A stretch of 64,000 nt of DNA from Deefgea tanakiae (GCF_019665765.1 NZ_CP081150.1:1054001-1118000), one strand, 5' to 3'. Positions 7,876 through 17,882 are shown, numbered from the stretch's first letter. The notes: generated by a model from the letters alone, not told the origin. Translations and numbers: made by a program.

Positions 7876-10761
7876 GTGCTTAAAACGCCACGACTAAAAA
7901 CATGCGTATTGGCCGTAACGATGGCTGCTTTACCTTTGTTTGCTAATGCAGCTGGTTTGGGGCGACTCAATGTTTTGTCTGGGTTGGGTCAGCCATTTCG
8001 TGGTGAGATTGATTTGGTTTCCGTACAGCCAGGTGAGGCTGACTCATTGGTGGTCAGTTTAGCGCCGCCGGAAGCGTTTTCAACCGCGCAAATTACATAT
8101 CCTTCTAGTTCACTTGGCTTGCGGTTCAATATTGAAAAGCGTGGTAACGGCCAATACTATGTGACGGTTAATTCTGCTCAAGCAATAACCGAGCCTTTTT
8201 TGGATCTATTGGTTGAATTGAATTGGGCGTCTGGACGAATTCAGCGTGAATACACTGCGTTGATCGACCCCGTGGGTTACGCGCCTTCTTTGGCCTCGGG
8301 CAGTTCAACCAAATTTTCTCCAAGTGTCCTGCCTGGTACAAGAACAACTGGCGCAATAAAATCAACTACGTCCAAGCCATACAAAGCGGTTAATCAGGAT
8401 GTGCAAGCCAAAGAGCCCGTAGCAACTGAGTCACGTAAAGACAGCTCAGCACAGGAGTCTGCAATTGATTCTTATATGACTAAAGGCGGCGATACACTTT
8501 CTGCTGTGGCAAAAAGAATTAAGCCTGAAGGCGTTAGCCTGGACCAAGTTTTGGTTAGTCTGTATCGCAGCAATACCGATGCTTTTGATGGCAATATGAA
8601 TCGCCTAAAGCGCGGAAAAATCTTGCGCGTTCAGTCTGCACTTGAAATGCAGCAAATTGGTGTAAAAGAAGCCAGTAAAGAAGTTCAAGTGCAATCGACA
8701 AACTGGAGTGAATATCGCAGTAAATTGGGTGAGGCTGCTGCAAAAGCGCCTGCACGCGATCTGACTGAGCAGGCTTCAGGTGGGAAAATTACAGCCAAAG
8801 TTGAAGATCAGGGCGCTTCTGCTGTTGATAAAAATAAAGATGTATTGAAATTATCTAAGGCTGCCGATGCAGCTAAGAAATCGGCTGATAATTCAAAAAT
8901 GCTTGCTTTGGAGGAGGAGGTTGCTGCTCGGCAGAAGGCGCTAAACGAAGCCAATCAGCGTGTTGCTGAGTTGCAAAAAAATGTGGCTGATATGGAAAAA
9001 CTGGCCGCTATGCGTTCTAAAGGTGCCGCTCCAGCGTCTGCTGTAGCAAGCCCAATCCCCGATGCGGTTAAGTCTTCTGCGCCTGAATCAATTGCATCTG
9101 ATGTTGCTGTGGTTGCTTCTAATGTTGCTGCCGCCAGTGAGGTGGCTGCAAGCGCTGTAGTTGCAAGTGCACCTGTGGCGAAAGTAAAAAAACGAATTGA
9201 AGTGGTTGCTGATGTCCCTGAGGAGCCGGGTTTTGTAGAGAGTCTTTTTGAAAATCCATTGGCTTTGGGGGGCGGAGCATTGGCCATCTTATTGGGTGCA
9301 GGGGGGTTGTGGTATGCACGACGACGCCAACGCCCTGGGGTCTTTGAGGATAGCATCATTACTGGCGGTGATTTAAAAGCCAATACCGTTTTAGGTAGTA
9401 CAGGTGGTGGTGTAATCAGCACGCAGTCTACTGAAAATTCATTCTTGACGGACTTTAGCCGCCAAGGGTTGGGCACCATCGATACGGATGAGGTGGATCC
9501 AATTGCGGAAGCTGAAGTGTATATGGCCTATGGTCGTGACGCTCAGGCGGAGGAAATTCTAAAAGACGCTCTGCAAAAAGATCCGTCCCGCCATGAAATT
9601 CGCATGAAGTTGCTCGATATTTATGCGGCTCGCAAAGATAAGGTGTCTTTTGAAGAGCATGCCTCTGCATTATTTGCGATTACAGGCGGAAAAGGTATTC
9701 ACTGGGAAAATGCAGCCGAAAATGGCCGTGCAATTGACCCAGAAAATCCACTTTATCAAGCTTTAGATGCAAGTAGTGGCTTAGTTGATACGAGTGTGCT
9801 TGCGCCTGCTGCAGTAGGTGTTTCTGCTGCTGCTTCACTGATGACTGATGTGACCGAGCCTGATGTGTCGCAATCACTCGAGACTGATTTAGATTTTGAA
9901 TTGGACCTAGACCCAACACAAAACAAAAATGACTTGTCTGAATTTGAGGCTGAGCCGCCTGAGGCATTAGAGTCTACTGATGAGTTTGACTTTGGGATTG
10001 GCGAGTTGCCATTGGATGATGGTAATGAATTAAGTTTTGATGTTCCGACGAACGATTTAACAGATGTGAATGAATCCAATCCAGAAGATAAGGCTCTTTC
10101 ACTGCCCGAAGCTGAACTTAGCAATGAAATGATGGCGTTGGATTTACCTATTGATTTAGGCGTGCCTTCGGTCGATGCTGATGCTGAATTGGCAGGCTTA
10201 GATGCCTTGGCAGACTTTGATCTCGATGCGGCTCTGAGTCCAGTTCAGGATGGCACCGTTGAAATGCCTTCAACTGTAATGAATGAATTTGAGTCTATGG
10301 CGGACTCTTTGGATTTAGATATCTCATCTTCTGTTGAAGAACTTAAAGATGATTCTATTGAATCTTTCGCAGGATTGGAGCTGCCTAGCTTGAGTGATTC
10401 AGTACCAGAGTCTGAGGACGTAGCGGTGGGTGATGTGGCACTTGAATTGGGTGATATTGGTCTGGACTTTGATTTTGATTTGAGCGAGGGCGTGGCGCCT
10501 TTAGCTGCGCTAGATAGTGGTGTTGCATTTGGGGCAATGGATGCGCCTTTGGGGGATATTAGCTTGGGGCTGGATGCCGCAGCTACCGATAGTGAGCTTG
10601 ATTTTGCGGCTGATGATCCCGTGCAAACAAAGATTGATTTGGCGCGTGCATATATTGATATGGGTGACGTTGAAGGTGCGAGGGAGATCTTGCAAGAGGC
10701 GCTTCAAGAAGGTAATCCTGATCAGCAGAGTACGGCAAAAACGCTATTGTCTGATTTGTAA
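7876..10761 (+). CDS. fimV: FimV-like pilus assembly/polarity protein with LysM domain
   Basis: Inner-membrane, peptidoglycan-binding protein linked in Pseudomonas and Neisseria relatives to type IV pilus assembly and polar signalling. Visible order: signal-like segment (residues 1-26, ending ANAA), conserved FimV N-terminal domain (to about 140), LysM-like domain (about 201-255), coiled coil (about 335-385), Ala/Ser/Val-rich stretch, one membrane helix (about 458-480) followed by RRRQR, and a long Asp/Glu-rich cytoplasmic region. The C-terminal FimV motif (VQTKIDLARAYIDMGDVEGA, about 914-933) closes it. I chose the GTG at 7876, which has gggag seven bases upstream. A TTG at 7819 would add 19 unlikely residues. 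Confidence 0.9.
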   Translation: MLKTPRLKTCVLAVTMAALPLFANAAGLGRLNVLSGLGQPFRGEIDLVSVQPGEADSLVVSLAPPEAFSTAQITYPSSSLGLRFNIEKRGNGQYYVTVNSAQAITEPFLDLLVELNWASGRIQREYTALIDPVGYAPSLASGSSTKFSPSVLPGTRTTGAIKSTTSKPYKAVNQDVQAKEPVATESRKDSSAQESAIDSYMTKGGDTLSAVAKRIKPEGVSLDQVLVSLYRSNTDAFDGNMNRLKRGKILRVQSALEMQQIGVKEASKEVQVQSTNWSEYRSKLGEAAAKAPARDLTEQASGGKITAKVEDQGASAVDKNKDVLKLSKAADAAKKSADNSKMLALEEEVAARQKALNEANQRVAELQKNVADMEKLAAMRSKGAAPASAVASPIPDAVKSSAPESIASDVAVVASNVAAASEVAASAVVASAPVAKVKKRIEVVADVPEEPGFVESLFENPLALGGGALAILLGAGGLWYARRRQRPGVFEDSIITGGDLKANTVLGSTGGGVISTQSTENSFLTDFSRQGLGTIDTDEVDPIAEAEVYMAYGRDAQAEEILKDALQKDPSRHEIRMKLLDIYAARKDKVSFEEHASALFAITGGKGIHWENAAENGRAIDPENPLYQALDASSGLVDTSVLAPAAVGVSAAASLMTDVTEPDVSQSLETDLDFELDLDPTQNKNDLSEFEAEPPEALESTDEFDFGIGELPLDDGNELSFDVPTNDLTDVNESNPEDKALSLPEAELSNEMMALDLPIDLGVPSVDADAELAGLDALADFDLDAALSPVQDGTVEMPSTVMNEFESMADSLDLDISSSVEELKDDSIESFAGLELPSLSDSVPESEDVAVGDVALELGDIGLDFDFDLSEGVAPLAALDSGVAFGAMDAPLGDISLGLDAAATDSELDFAADDPVQTKIDLARAYIDMGDVEGAREILQEALQEGNPDQQSTAKTLLSDL

Positions 10762-10786
10762 TTCTAGGTTTTTGTTGAATTAATTT

Positions 10787-11416
10787 TTGAAACTCCATTC
10801 TGTAAATTATTTGGCGCTCTGGTTGTGGCTACTTACGTTGTTGCCATGGCTTGAGCGCCATTATCTTTTTGTAACTTGTGGTTTATTGCTTCTGGCAGCC
10901 TTGTTTTGGGCGCGAGGTAAATTGCAGAGGAGCTTGCCACGGTTAAAGTGGCTTGTTTTATCGATTCTGCTTATTTATGGCTGGACTGTGCCGGGTCAGT
11001 ATTTGTGGTTCTCTCGTTTTTCACCCACTGACGCTGGTGTGCTTTTGGGTTTAGAGCAGGTGGCTAGGGTTGTGATTGTTACTTCAAGTTTGCAGTTGTT
11101 GCTTGTTAAGATGACTCGCGCTGAAATATATTCATCAATTTATATTTTTCTAAGCCCTTTGCAATATTTTAATCGCATGCAAACACGCTTTGCATTGAGA
11201 TTTGCTTTAACATTGGAAAAAGCTGAAGAGCTGCTGGTGGCGAAGCTAAGTTTTTCTGACCTGTTGGGTATGATTTTAAAGCCTAGTGGTTATGAAGTTG
11301 CCGAGTATTGCTTTGAATATGCCCCATTGAGTCAGCCTCAGCGAGTTTTTTTCTCAATGCAGTGCATCTTGATATTACTGACTATATCCATGGGAGTGAG
11401 TGGATTTTGGAATTAA
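10787..11416 (+). CDS. Putative EcfT/CbiQ-like membrane protein
   Basis: I do not recognise this as a named gene. The 209-residue product has about four or five hydrophobic segments (near residues 8-22, 25-42, 52-68, 88-106 and at the C-terminus). The central part (LLLVKMTRAEIYSSI, then a PLQYF-like turn and RFALRFALTLEKAEELL) resembles the transmembrane T component of energy-coupling-factor transporters and CbiQ. No ATPase or S component is nearby. The start is TTG with a weak ribosome site. Its 3' end overlaps truA by 10 bases, so the two are probably co-translated. The family call is inference. Confidence 0.6.
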   Translation: MKLHSVNYLALWLWLLTLLPWLERHYLFVTCGLLLLAALFWARGKLQRSLPRLKWLVLSILLIYGWTVPGQYLWFSRFSPTDAGVLLGLEQVARVVIVTSSLQLLLVKMTRAEIYSSIYIFLSPLQYFNRMQTRFALRFALTLEKAEELLVAKLSFSDLLGMILKPSGYEVAEYCFEYAPLSQPQRVFFSMQCILILLTISMGVSGFWN

Positions 11417-12198
11417 AGCGATACGCATTGGCGATTGAGTACGATGGGCGAGATTTTAGTGGTTGGCAGGTTCAGCCGCAAATGCAGACGGTGCAGGGCG
11501 AGATAGAGCGTGCTGTTGCTAAAATGGCTGGGCATCCAATTAGGGTGCATGCCGCAGGTCGAACTGATGCAGGTGTTCATGCTAGCCGGCAAGTGATTCA
11601 TTTTGATACTCATGTGCAGCGCCCAATTACGGCGTGGGTTCGTGGGGTGAATAGTTTTTTGCCAACTGGCGTTGCTGTGTTGTGGGCGCAAGAGGTGCCA
11701 GATCATTTTCATGCCCGTTTTGTAGCAACTGCTCGCCATTACCGTTACTTATTATTGCGCCACCCTGTGCGTCCTAGCTTGCAAGCAGGCCGTGTCGGCT
11801 GGATTCACTACGATGTTGATGTTCAAAAAATGAGTAGTGCGGCGCATTTTTTGTTGGGCGAGCATGATTTTAGTAGTTTCAGGGCGGCAGAGTGTCAAGC
11901 CCTCTCACCGATCAAATCATTGCAGCGCATTGAGATTAGCGAGCAGGGTAATATGCTGTGTTTTGATTTTTCTGCGGGTGCGTTTTTGCACCACATGGTG
12001 AGAAATATGATGGGCGCTTTGCTGCATATTGGCAAAGGCAAGGATGAGCCCGAATGGATGGCGTGGCTTTTGGCGCAAAAAAATCGCAAATCTGCGCCGC
12101 CTACATTTATGCCTGACGGTTTGTATTTAACTGGGGTGACCTATCCCGAAGAATTTGCTTTGCCAACTGAACCAGAATATCGCTACGGATTAATATAA
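11407..12198 (+). CDS. truA: tRNA pseudouridine(38-40) synthase TruA
   Basis: Converts uridines 38-40 in the tRNA anticodon arm to pseudouridine. The product (263 residues) begins near KRYALAIEYDGRDFSGWQ. It has the catalytic aspartate Asp54 in AGRTDAGVHA and the conserved FLHHMVRNMMG in the C-terminal half. The start is most likely the TTG at 11407, ten bases after ggag; an open frame upstream to 11362 would add residues absent from the family. Stop and trpF start are adjacent, which indicates one operon. Confidence 0.94.
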   Translation: MELKRYALAIEYDGRDFSGWQVQPQMQTVQGEIERAVAKMAGHPIRVHAAGRTDAGVHASRQVIHFDTHVQRPITAWVRGVNSFLPTGVAVLWAQEVPDHFHARFVATARHYRYLLLRHPVRPSLQAGRVGWIHYDVDVQKMSSAAHFLLGEHDFSSFRAAECQALSPIKSLQRIEISEQGNMLCFDFSAGAFLHHMVRNMMGALLHIGKGKDEPEWMAWLLAQKNRKSAPPTFMPDGLYLTGVTYPEEFALPTEPEYRYGLI

Positions 12199-12828
12199 AT
12201 GAGTCGACATGTTCATACACGGGTCAAAATTTGCGGCTTACGTGATGCGCAAACTGCACGAAGTGTGGCTGAGGCGGGTGCCGATGCGATCGGCTTGGTT
12301 TTTTATCCGCCAAGTCCTCGTAATGTGTCCGCCGAGCAAGCGGCTGAGATCGTGGCCGCACTGCCTGCCTTTGTGATGTCGGTCGGTTTGTTTGTCAACG
12401 AATCTCCTCTCGTTGTCAGTTCTGTGTTGGCAAAGGTGCCGTTAGACTTGCTGCAATTTCATGGTGATGAAGATTTAGCTTATTGCAGTCAATTTGGTCG
12501 ACCTTTTATCAAAGCAGTTAGGGTAAAACCCGACTTAAATTTGTTAGAATATGCCCAGCTATTTGTTTCACCCTTGTGTCGCGGCCTTTTATTAGATGCT
12601 TGGGTTGATGGTGTACCTGGTGGAACTGGTCATTCATTTGATTGGAATGATTTGCCAACTGAGTGGCCGTTGCCTTTGATTTTGTCGGGTGGATTGCATC
12701 CTGACAATGTTGCTGAAGCAATTGTGCAAGTTCAGCCTTGGGCTGTGGATGTTTCAAGTGGTGTAGAAGTTATCAAGGGCGTTAAAGATTTACAGCGGGT
12801 CGATGCTTTTATTCGTGCCGCTATTTAA
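12199..12828 (+). CDS. trpF: Phosphoribosylanthranilate isomerase
   Basis: Third step of tryptophan synthesis: Amadori rearrangement of phosphoribosylanthranilate to CdRP. The 209-residue (beta/alpha)8 barrel has VKICGLRD with catalytic Cys12. The general-acid Asp sits in the LLDAWVDGVPGGTG loop, and the phosphate-binding LSGGL and DVSSGVE motifs lie near the end. It begins directly after the truA stop; trpB follows after 31 bases. Confidence 0.96.
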   Translation: MSRHVHTRVKICGLRDAQTARSVAEAGADAIGLVFYPPSPRNVSAEQAAEIVAALPAFVMSVGLFVNESPLVVSSVLAKVPLDLLQFHGDEDLAYCSQFGRPFIKAVRVKPDLNLLEYAQLFVSPLCRGLLLDAWVDGVPGGTGHSFDWNDLPTEWPLPLILSGGLHPDNVAEAIVQVQPWAVDVSSGVEVIKGVKDLQRVDAFIRAAI

Positions 12829-12859
12829 TAATCTGCTTTAGTGTTTATGTGAGAGAGTC

Positions 12860-14065
12860 ATGAGCGAAATTTATCAGCAGCCAGATTTACGTGGTCATTA
12901 TGGTATCCATGGGGGCATTTATGTTGCAGAAACGTTGATGCCAGCATTGGAAGAGTTGCGGATTGAATTTGAAAAAGCGTTAAAAGATCCGGCATTTATG
13001 GATGAATATCGCTATGTCTTGAAGCACTATGTAGGGCGTCCAAGCCCGATTTACCATGCTGAGCGCTGGTCAGAGGCATTGGGCGGTGCGCAGATTTATT
13101 TGAAGCGCGAAGATTTGAACCATACTGGCGCGCATAAAGTAAACAATACGATTGGCCAAGCTCTGTTGGCACGACGTATGGGTAAAAAACGCGTGATTGC
13201 TGAAACAGGTGCTGGTCAGCACGGCGTGGCATCCGCTACCGTGGCGGCACGCTATGGCATGGAATGTGTGGTGTATATGGGCGCTGAAGACGTTGCCCGT
13301 CAAGCCCCCAACGTTTATCGGATGAAGCTCCTTGGTGCTAAAGTGGTTGCTGTCGAATCAGGCACCAAAACCCTAAAAGACGCGATGAACGAAGCGATGC
13401 GTGACTGGGTGACGAATGTTGATTCGACTTATTACATCATCGGCACTGCAGCAGGCCCGCACCCGTATCCGCAGTTGGTTCGTGATTTCCAAGTTGTAAT
13501 TGGTGAAGAATGCAAAGTTCAAATGCAAGAAATGATTGGTCGTCAACCTGACGCTGTCTTGGCTTGTGTCGGCGGCGGTTCAAATGCGATCGGTATTTTT
13601 CATCCATATATCGAAGTGCCTAATGTTCGCTTGATCGGCGTTGAAGCCGGTGGTGATGGCGTTGAAACTGGTCGTCATGCTGCGCCATTGACTTCAAATG
13701 CCAAGCATGGTGTGCTGCATGGTCAGCGTTCTTATTTGATGCAAGACGATGATGGTCAAATTAGTAATACACATTCGATTTCTGCTGGCTTGGATTATCC
13801 TGGCGTCGGCCCGGAGCATAGCTTCCTGAAGGACATTGGTCGCGCTGAATATGTTGCGGTTAATGATGATGAAGCCTTGGCTGCATTTCATGATCTGTGC
13901 CATTTTGAAGGGATTATCCCCGCATTAGAAACCAGCCATGCCTTAGCGCATGCGGCAAAAATGGCAAAAACGATGCGCAAAGACGAAGTCTTGCTCGTGA
14001 ATTTGTCGGGTCGTGGCGATAAAGATATTCCAACGATTGCCAGAATGAGTGGTATTCAACTTTAA
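12860..14065 (+). CDS. trpB: Tryptophan synthase beta chain
   Basis: PLP enzyme joining indole and serine to make tryptophan, in an alpha2beta2 complex with TrpA. The 401-residue product has the PLP lysine Lys93 in HTGAHKVNN, the phosphate loop GGGSNAIG, and the conserved [10 protein letters not shown] segment. Length is standard. trpA follows after 62 bases that hold a small hairpin. trpE, trpG, trpD and trpC are not in the window. Confidence 0.97.
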   Translation: MSEIYQQPDLRGHYGIHGGIYVAETLMPALEELRIEFEKALKDPAFMDEYRYVLKHYVGRPSPIYHAERWSEALGGAQIYLKREDLNHTGAHKVNNTIGQALLARRMGKKRVIAETGAGQHGVASATVAARYGMECVVYMGAEDVARQAPNVYRMKLLGAKVVAVESGTKTLKDAMNEAMRDWVTNVDSTYYIIGTAAGPHPYPQLVRDFQVVIGEECKVQMQEMIGRQPDAVLACVGGGSNAIGIFHPYIEVPNVRLIGVEAGGDGVETGRHAAPLTSNAKHGVLHGQRSYLMQDDDGQISNTHSISAGLDYPGVGPEHSFLKDIGRAEYVAVNDDEALAAFHDLCHFEGIIPALETSHALAHAAKMAKTMRKDEVLLVNLSGRGDKDIPTIARMSGIQL

Positions 14066-14073
14066 ATCTATTC

Positions 14074-14094
14074 TTGGCGGGTATGTCCCGCCAA
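14074..14094 (+). repeat. Hairpin between trpB and trpA
   Basis: ttggcggg and cccgccaa form a perfect 8-base stem with a 5-base loop, nine bases after the trpB stop. No T-run follows, so it is not a standard terminator. It could affect mRNA stability or the TrpB/TrpA ratio; this is inference. Confidence 0.45.
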
Positions 14095-14127
14095 TTACTG
14101 TCAAATAATGTCGTGGTAAAGATACCT

Positions 14128-14931
14128 ATGTCTCGTATTCAAAGTGTTATGCAGCAGCTTGCCGCACAAAATCGTCAGGCGCTGATTCCGTTTATTACTG
14201 CAGGTGATCCAAATCCAGGTATTACTGTTGAGTTGATGCACGCCTTGGTGCAGGGTGGTGCTGATGTGATTGAGCTTGGCGTGCCATTTTCAGACCCAAT
14301 GGCAGATGGCCCAGTAATTCAACGCTCTTCAGAGCGTGCTTTGGCGCACAAAGTGACCATGCGTGGTGTATTTGCAATGGTCGCAGAGTTTCGCAGCAGT
14401 AACCCAACAACGCCAGTCGTTTTGATGGGTTATGCCAATCCAGTCGAGGCGATGGGTTATGAAGAATTTGCAAAATCCGCAATTGCTGCTGGGGTTGATG
14501 GTGTATTAACCGTTGATATGCCGCCTGAAGAAGCAGAAGAGTCGGCAAAAGTATTTAAGGCGCATGGGTTAGATCCTATCTTTTTGCTAGCACCAACGAC
14601 ACCCGAATCTCGGGTTAAAGCCGTCGCCGAGTTGGCGAGCGGTTATGTGTACTATGTTTCCCTGAAAGGCGTAACCGGCTCGGCCAATCTTGATGTCGCT
14701 GATGTGAAGGCTAAGTTGGATGTATTAAAGCAATTCTTGTCGATCCCTGTGGGGGTTGGCTTTGGTATTCGTGATGCAGCCACAGCAAAAGCTGTTGCTC
14801 AGATTTCTGATGCAGTCGTGATTGGTTCACGTCTGGTGCAAGAATCAGAGCAGGGCGAAGCAGGTTTGGCTGAGCGCTTGCGCGTGTTTATGGCCGAAGT
14901 ACGTGCCGCAATGGATAGTGCCCGTATTTAA
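14128..14931 (+). CDS. trpA: Tryptophan synthase alpha chain
   Basis: Cleaves indole-3-glycerol phosphate to indole, which is channelled to TrpB. The 267-residue barrel begins MSRIQSVM. With the ATG at 14128 the catalytic residues fall at Glu49 ([11 protein letters not shown]) and Asp60 (MADGP), the same numbers as in the enteric enzymes, which supports this start over an in-frame codon at 14074. The phosphate-binding GFGI is also present. accD follows after 18 bases, with aaggag upstream of it. Confidence 0.96.
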   Translation: MSRIQSVMQQLAAQNRQALIPFITAGDPNPGITVELMHALVQGGADVIELGVPFSDPMADGPVIQRSSERALAHKVTMRGVFAMVAEFRSSNPTTPVVLMGYANPVEAMGYEEFAKSAIAAGVDGVLTVDMPPEEAEESAKVFKAHGLDPIFLLAPTTPESRVKAVAELASGYVYYVSLKGVTGSANLDVADVKAKLDVLKQFLSIPVGVGFGIRDAATAKAVAQISDAVVIGSRLVQESEQGEAGLAERLRVFMAEVRAAMDSARI

Positions 14932-14949
14932 GGCTTAAGGAGTGAATGA

Positions 14950-15815
14950 ATGAGTTGGTTGCAAAAACTATTACCGCCAAAAATCCAAAGTCGTACTACG
15001 GCGAGTAAATCAGCCGTACCAGAGGGGTTATGGAGTAAATGCAATGCTTGTAATGCAGTGTTGTATCGTACTGATTTAGCTAATAATTTAGAGGTTTGCC
15101 CGAAGTGCAGTTTTCATAATGCTGTGCCAGCGCGTGAGCGCTTGAATCAACTTTTGGATGCCGAAGGCCGTTTTGAAATTGGCGCTGAAGTTAAGCCAGT
15201 TGATATCTTGAAGTTTAAAGATGGCAAACGCTACCCTGATCGACTCTCTGCTGCGCAAGCGGCTACGGGAGAAGATGATGCTATGGTGGTGATGCAAGGC
15301 TCGATTCTGACTGTGCCTGTAGTGGTTGCTGCTTTTGAATTCAAGTTTATTGGCGGCTCGATGGGGTCGGTGGTTGGTGAGCGTTTTGTGCGTGGTGTTC
15401 AGACGGCGCTAGAGAATGACTTGCCATTTATTTGTGTATCAGCTTCTGGTGGTGCGCGGATGCAAGAAGGCTTAAGTTCTTTGATGCAAATGGCAAAGAC
15501 TAGCGCTATTTTGACTAAGCTGGCTGATAAGAAATTACCCTTTATTTCTTTGTTAACTGATCCAACGATGGGGGGGTTTCTGCCTCTTTTGCGTTTTTGG
15601 GTGATGTGGTTATGGCAGAGCCTGGTGCTTTGATTGGTTTTGCTGGCCCACGTGTGATTGAGCAAACGGTACGTGAAACCTTGCCAGAGGGCTTTCAGCG
15701 CTCTGAGTTCTTGCTAGAAAAAGGGGCGATTGACATGATCGTAGATCGTCGTGAATTACGCCAGCGCTTGGCGGACGTCATTACGTTGCTGAACCGCCAA
15801 CCTGCAGCTCAATAA
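14950..15815 (+). CDS. accD: Acetyl-CoA carboxylase carboxyltransferase beta subunit, frameshifted as given
   Basis: Beta subunit of the carboxyltransferase half of acetyl-CoA carboxylase, the first step of fatty acid synthesis. The N-terminal part has the zinc ribbon (Cys31, Cys34, Cys50, Cys53) and the [11 protein letters not shown] motif. The reading frame breaks in a run of seven G at 15570-15576. As written it reads [10 protein letters not shown] and stops at 15633. One extra G would give [16 protein letters not shown], the family sequence, and continue through [14 protein letters not shown] to 15815 (about 288 residues, normal length). The gene is essential, so a sequencing or assembly error in the homopolymer is the likeliest cause. 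Confidence 0.88.
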
Positions 15816-17096
15816 ATGTCAGCTTTCAATGCCGATAGCTTGGCTGAGTGGTTAAGCTATTTAGAGTCTTTACATCCAATTGCAATCGATATGGGTTTGG
15901 CGCGTGTCACGGCTGTGCGTGATGCGATGCAAATCAATCCGCAATTTCCAGTGCTTACTATTGCTGGTACGAATGGCAAGGGCTCGGTGTGCGCGATGCT
16001 GTCGCAAATATTGCGAACTGCTGGATATAAGGTCGGGACTTATACCTCACCCCATTTATTGCATTACAACGAACGTATTGCTATCAATGGCACCGCCGTT
16101 TCTGATGGCATGATTGTCGATAGCTTTCGAGCGATTGAGGCGGCTCGTGGCGAGATTACTTTGTCGTACTTCGAGTTCGGCACCTTGGCTGCAATGCATC
16201 AATTTGTTGAGCAGGGCGTTGACGTTGCAGTAATGGAAGTGGGACTCGGTGGTCGGCTTGATGCGGTCAATATCTTTGAGCCAACCGTATCTGCCGTGGT
16301 AAGTATTGGTATTGATCATCAGAGTTATCTAGGAGATACGCGTGAGAAAATTGCGGTGGAAAAAGCGGGCGTCTACCGCACAGGCAAGCCTGCGTTATGC
16401 GCAGATCCTCAGCCGCCGCAGACACTGCTGGATGTCGCAACAGAACTCGAAGCCGATCTCCGATTAATTGGTAAAGACTTTGGCTTTGAAATGCAGGTTG
16501 AGGGTTTGCAATGGTCGTGGTGGAATAAAGCCGGTGTTCGACGCCATGCTTTGCCGTTGCCTGCTTTGCGCGGCAAATACCAACTCAATAATGCCTGTTT
16601 GGCGTTGGCGGTGCTGGATGCTTGTCAGGATCTGCTTCCTGTGTCTTTGGGCGATATTAAGCGCGGTTTGCTGGAAGTGGAGTGGCCTGCTCGTTTTCAG
16701 GTATTGCCTGGTAGGCCAACAGTCGTCTTGGATGTGGCGCATAACCCCCATGCCGCTTTGGTTTTAAAGTCTAGCTTGGATGGTATGGGTTTTCACCCCA
16801 AGACGCATGCTGTGATGGGGATGATGCAAGATAAAGATATTGCAGGCGTGGTAAGTTTGCTGGCTGATCGCATCGACGTTTGGCATTTAGCGGCCCCGCA
16901 ACTGCCAAGAGCTGCTTCTGTAGCCAATTTGGCGCAGATTGTTTTGCAATATTCACCTCAAGCAAGGGTTGAGCAGTACGAAACAGTCGCAAAAGCCTAT
17001 CAATCAGCCTGCAATAATGCGGTTGAAGCTGATAGAATTGTGGTCTTTGGATCTTTCTTTACTGTGGCTGAAGTCATGGTGGCGCGTGGGCAATAA
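15816..17096 (+). CDS. folC: Bifunctional folylpolyglutamate/dihydrofolate synthase
   Basis: Adds glutamate to dihydropteroate and to folates. The 426-residue product is a Mur-ligase-fold enzyme with the ATP loop TIAGTNGKGSV near residues 46-56, the family segment GTYTSPHLLHYNERI, VMEVGLGGRLDAVN, and a C-terminal ligase domain with VLDVAHNPHA. Its ATG directly follows the accD stop. The accD-folC-SPOR-cvpA-purF order is conserved in beta- and gammaproteobacteria. Confidence 0.95.
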   Translation: MSAFNADSLAEWLSYLESLHPIAIDMGLARVTAVRDAMQINPQFPVLTIAGTNGKGSVCAMLSQILRTAGYKVGTYTSPHLLHYNERIAINGTAVSDGMIVDSFRAIEAARGEITLSYFEFGTLAAMHQFVEQGVDVAVMEVGLGGRLDAVNIFEPTVSAVVSIGIDHQSYLGDTREKIAVEKAGVYRTGKPALCADPQPPQTLLDVATELEADLRLIGKDFGFEMQVEGLQWSWWNKAGVRRHALPLPALRGKYQLNNACLALAVLDACQDLLPVSLGDIKRGLLEVEWPARFQVLPGRPTVVLDVAHNPHAALVLKSSLDGMGFHPKTHAVMGMMQDKDIAGVVSLLADRIDVWHLAAPQLPRAASVANLAQIVLQYSPQARVEQYETVAKAYQSACNNAVEADRIVVFGSFFTVAEVMVARGQ

Positions 17097-17099
17097 AGT

Positions 17100-17882
17100 A
17101 TGGCAAATGTGAGTGATGAACTTCAGCAGTTAAGAAAACGCGCCCGCCGCCGTTTGATCGGTGCCATTGCTTTGGTCATCTTTGCGCTCACATTTTTGTG
17201 GACGGTTTTAGATGGTGAGCCACCCAAAAATCTAGTGGATAACCATGCAGTAGAAATTATCTCTAGCGCGCCAGCATTGTCTTCTACCGTTGATAATCAA
17301 ATTCAAGCGTCTGCTGTTCATGAAACGGCGGCTTTGGAGCCAGCCCCTGTTGCTGAGCCGCCTGTGATCGAAGCGTCTAAAGTTGCGCCTGTTGCGCTAC
17401 CTGGCAAGTTAGTGAGCCATCAAGCAGAAAAAAACGTTGAAACTGTAGAAGCGCCTGTGGTTGTTGCGACTGAAAAGCCTGTTGTGAGCCAAGCCGCCAT
17501 TACGACCCCCAAACCAGTGCCAACGAAAAAGCCAGTTGAAAAACCAGTTACTAAGACTCCAGCGCCCAAAAAACCTGCAGTGAACCCAGAGGATATCCTA
17601 GAGGGGAAGCAATCAACGAATGCAGCTCCACCTGCGAGTGCTAAGAAAACCTATTATATTCAGGTTGGGGCTTATGCTGATGCAGAAAAAGCTGCCGAGC
17701 TGGTGAGTAAACTTAAAAATGCTGGGGTTAAAGCCAGTAGTGAAAAAATCAAAACCAGCAAGGGTGAATTAACTCGTGTTCGAGTTGGCCCAACTGATGA
17801 TGAAGCGAAAGCCAAGGCGTGGATCAAAGCCATGCAGGAAATGGGTGTTTCAGGCTCCCTAGTTGCTAAGGCCGCGCAATGA
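17100..17882 (+). CDS. SPOR domain protein (DedD-like)
   Basis: Inner-membrane protein whose SPOR domain binds denuded glycan strands at the division septum. The 260 residues comprise a short basic cytoplasmic N-terminus, one membrane helix (about residues 22-40), a long Pro/Ala/Val/Lys-rich periplasmic linker, and a C-terminal SPOR domain (about 183-258, starting TYYIQVGAYAD). It sits where dedD lies in E. coli, between folC and cvpA, so a DedD-like role in division is likely. The linker is not conserved in sequence. Confidence 0.85.
   Translation: MANVSDELQQLRKRARRRLIGAIALVIFALTFLWTVLDGEPPKNLVDNHAVEIISSAPALSSTVDNQIQASAVHETAALEPAPVAEPPVIEASKVAPVALPGKLVSHQAEKNVETVEAPVVVATEKPVVSQAAITTPKPVPTKKPVEKPVTKTPAPKKPAVNPEDILEGKQSTNAAPPASAKKTYYIQVGAYADAEKAAELVSKLKNAGVKASSEKIKTSKGELTRVRVGPTDDEAKAKAWIKAMQEMGVSGSLVAKAAQ

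Noticed and set aside
15570-15576. Phase-variable accD by G-tract slippage
   Set aside because: Phase variation of an essential subunit is implausible; sequencing error explains the frame break more simply. It is kept only as a finding on the frameshift.
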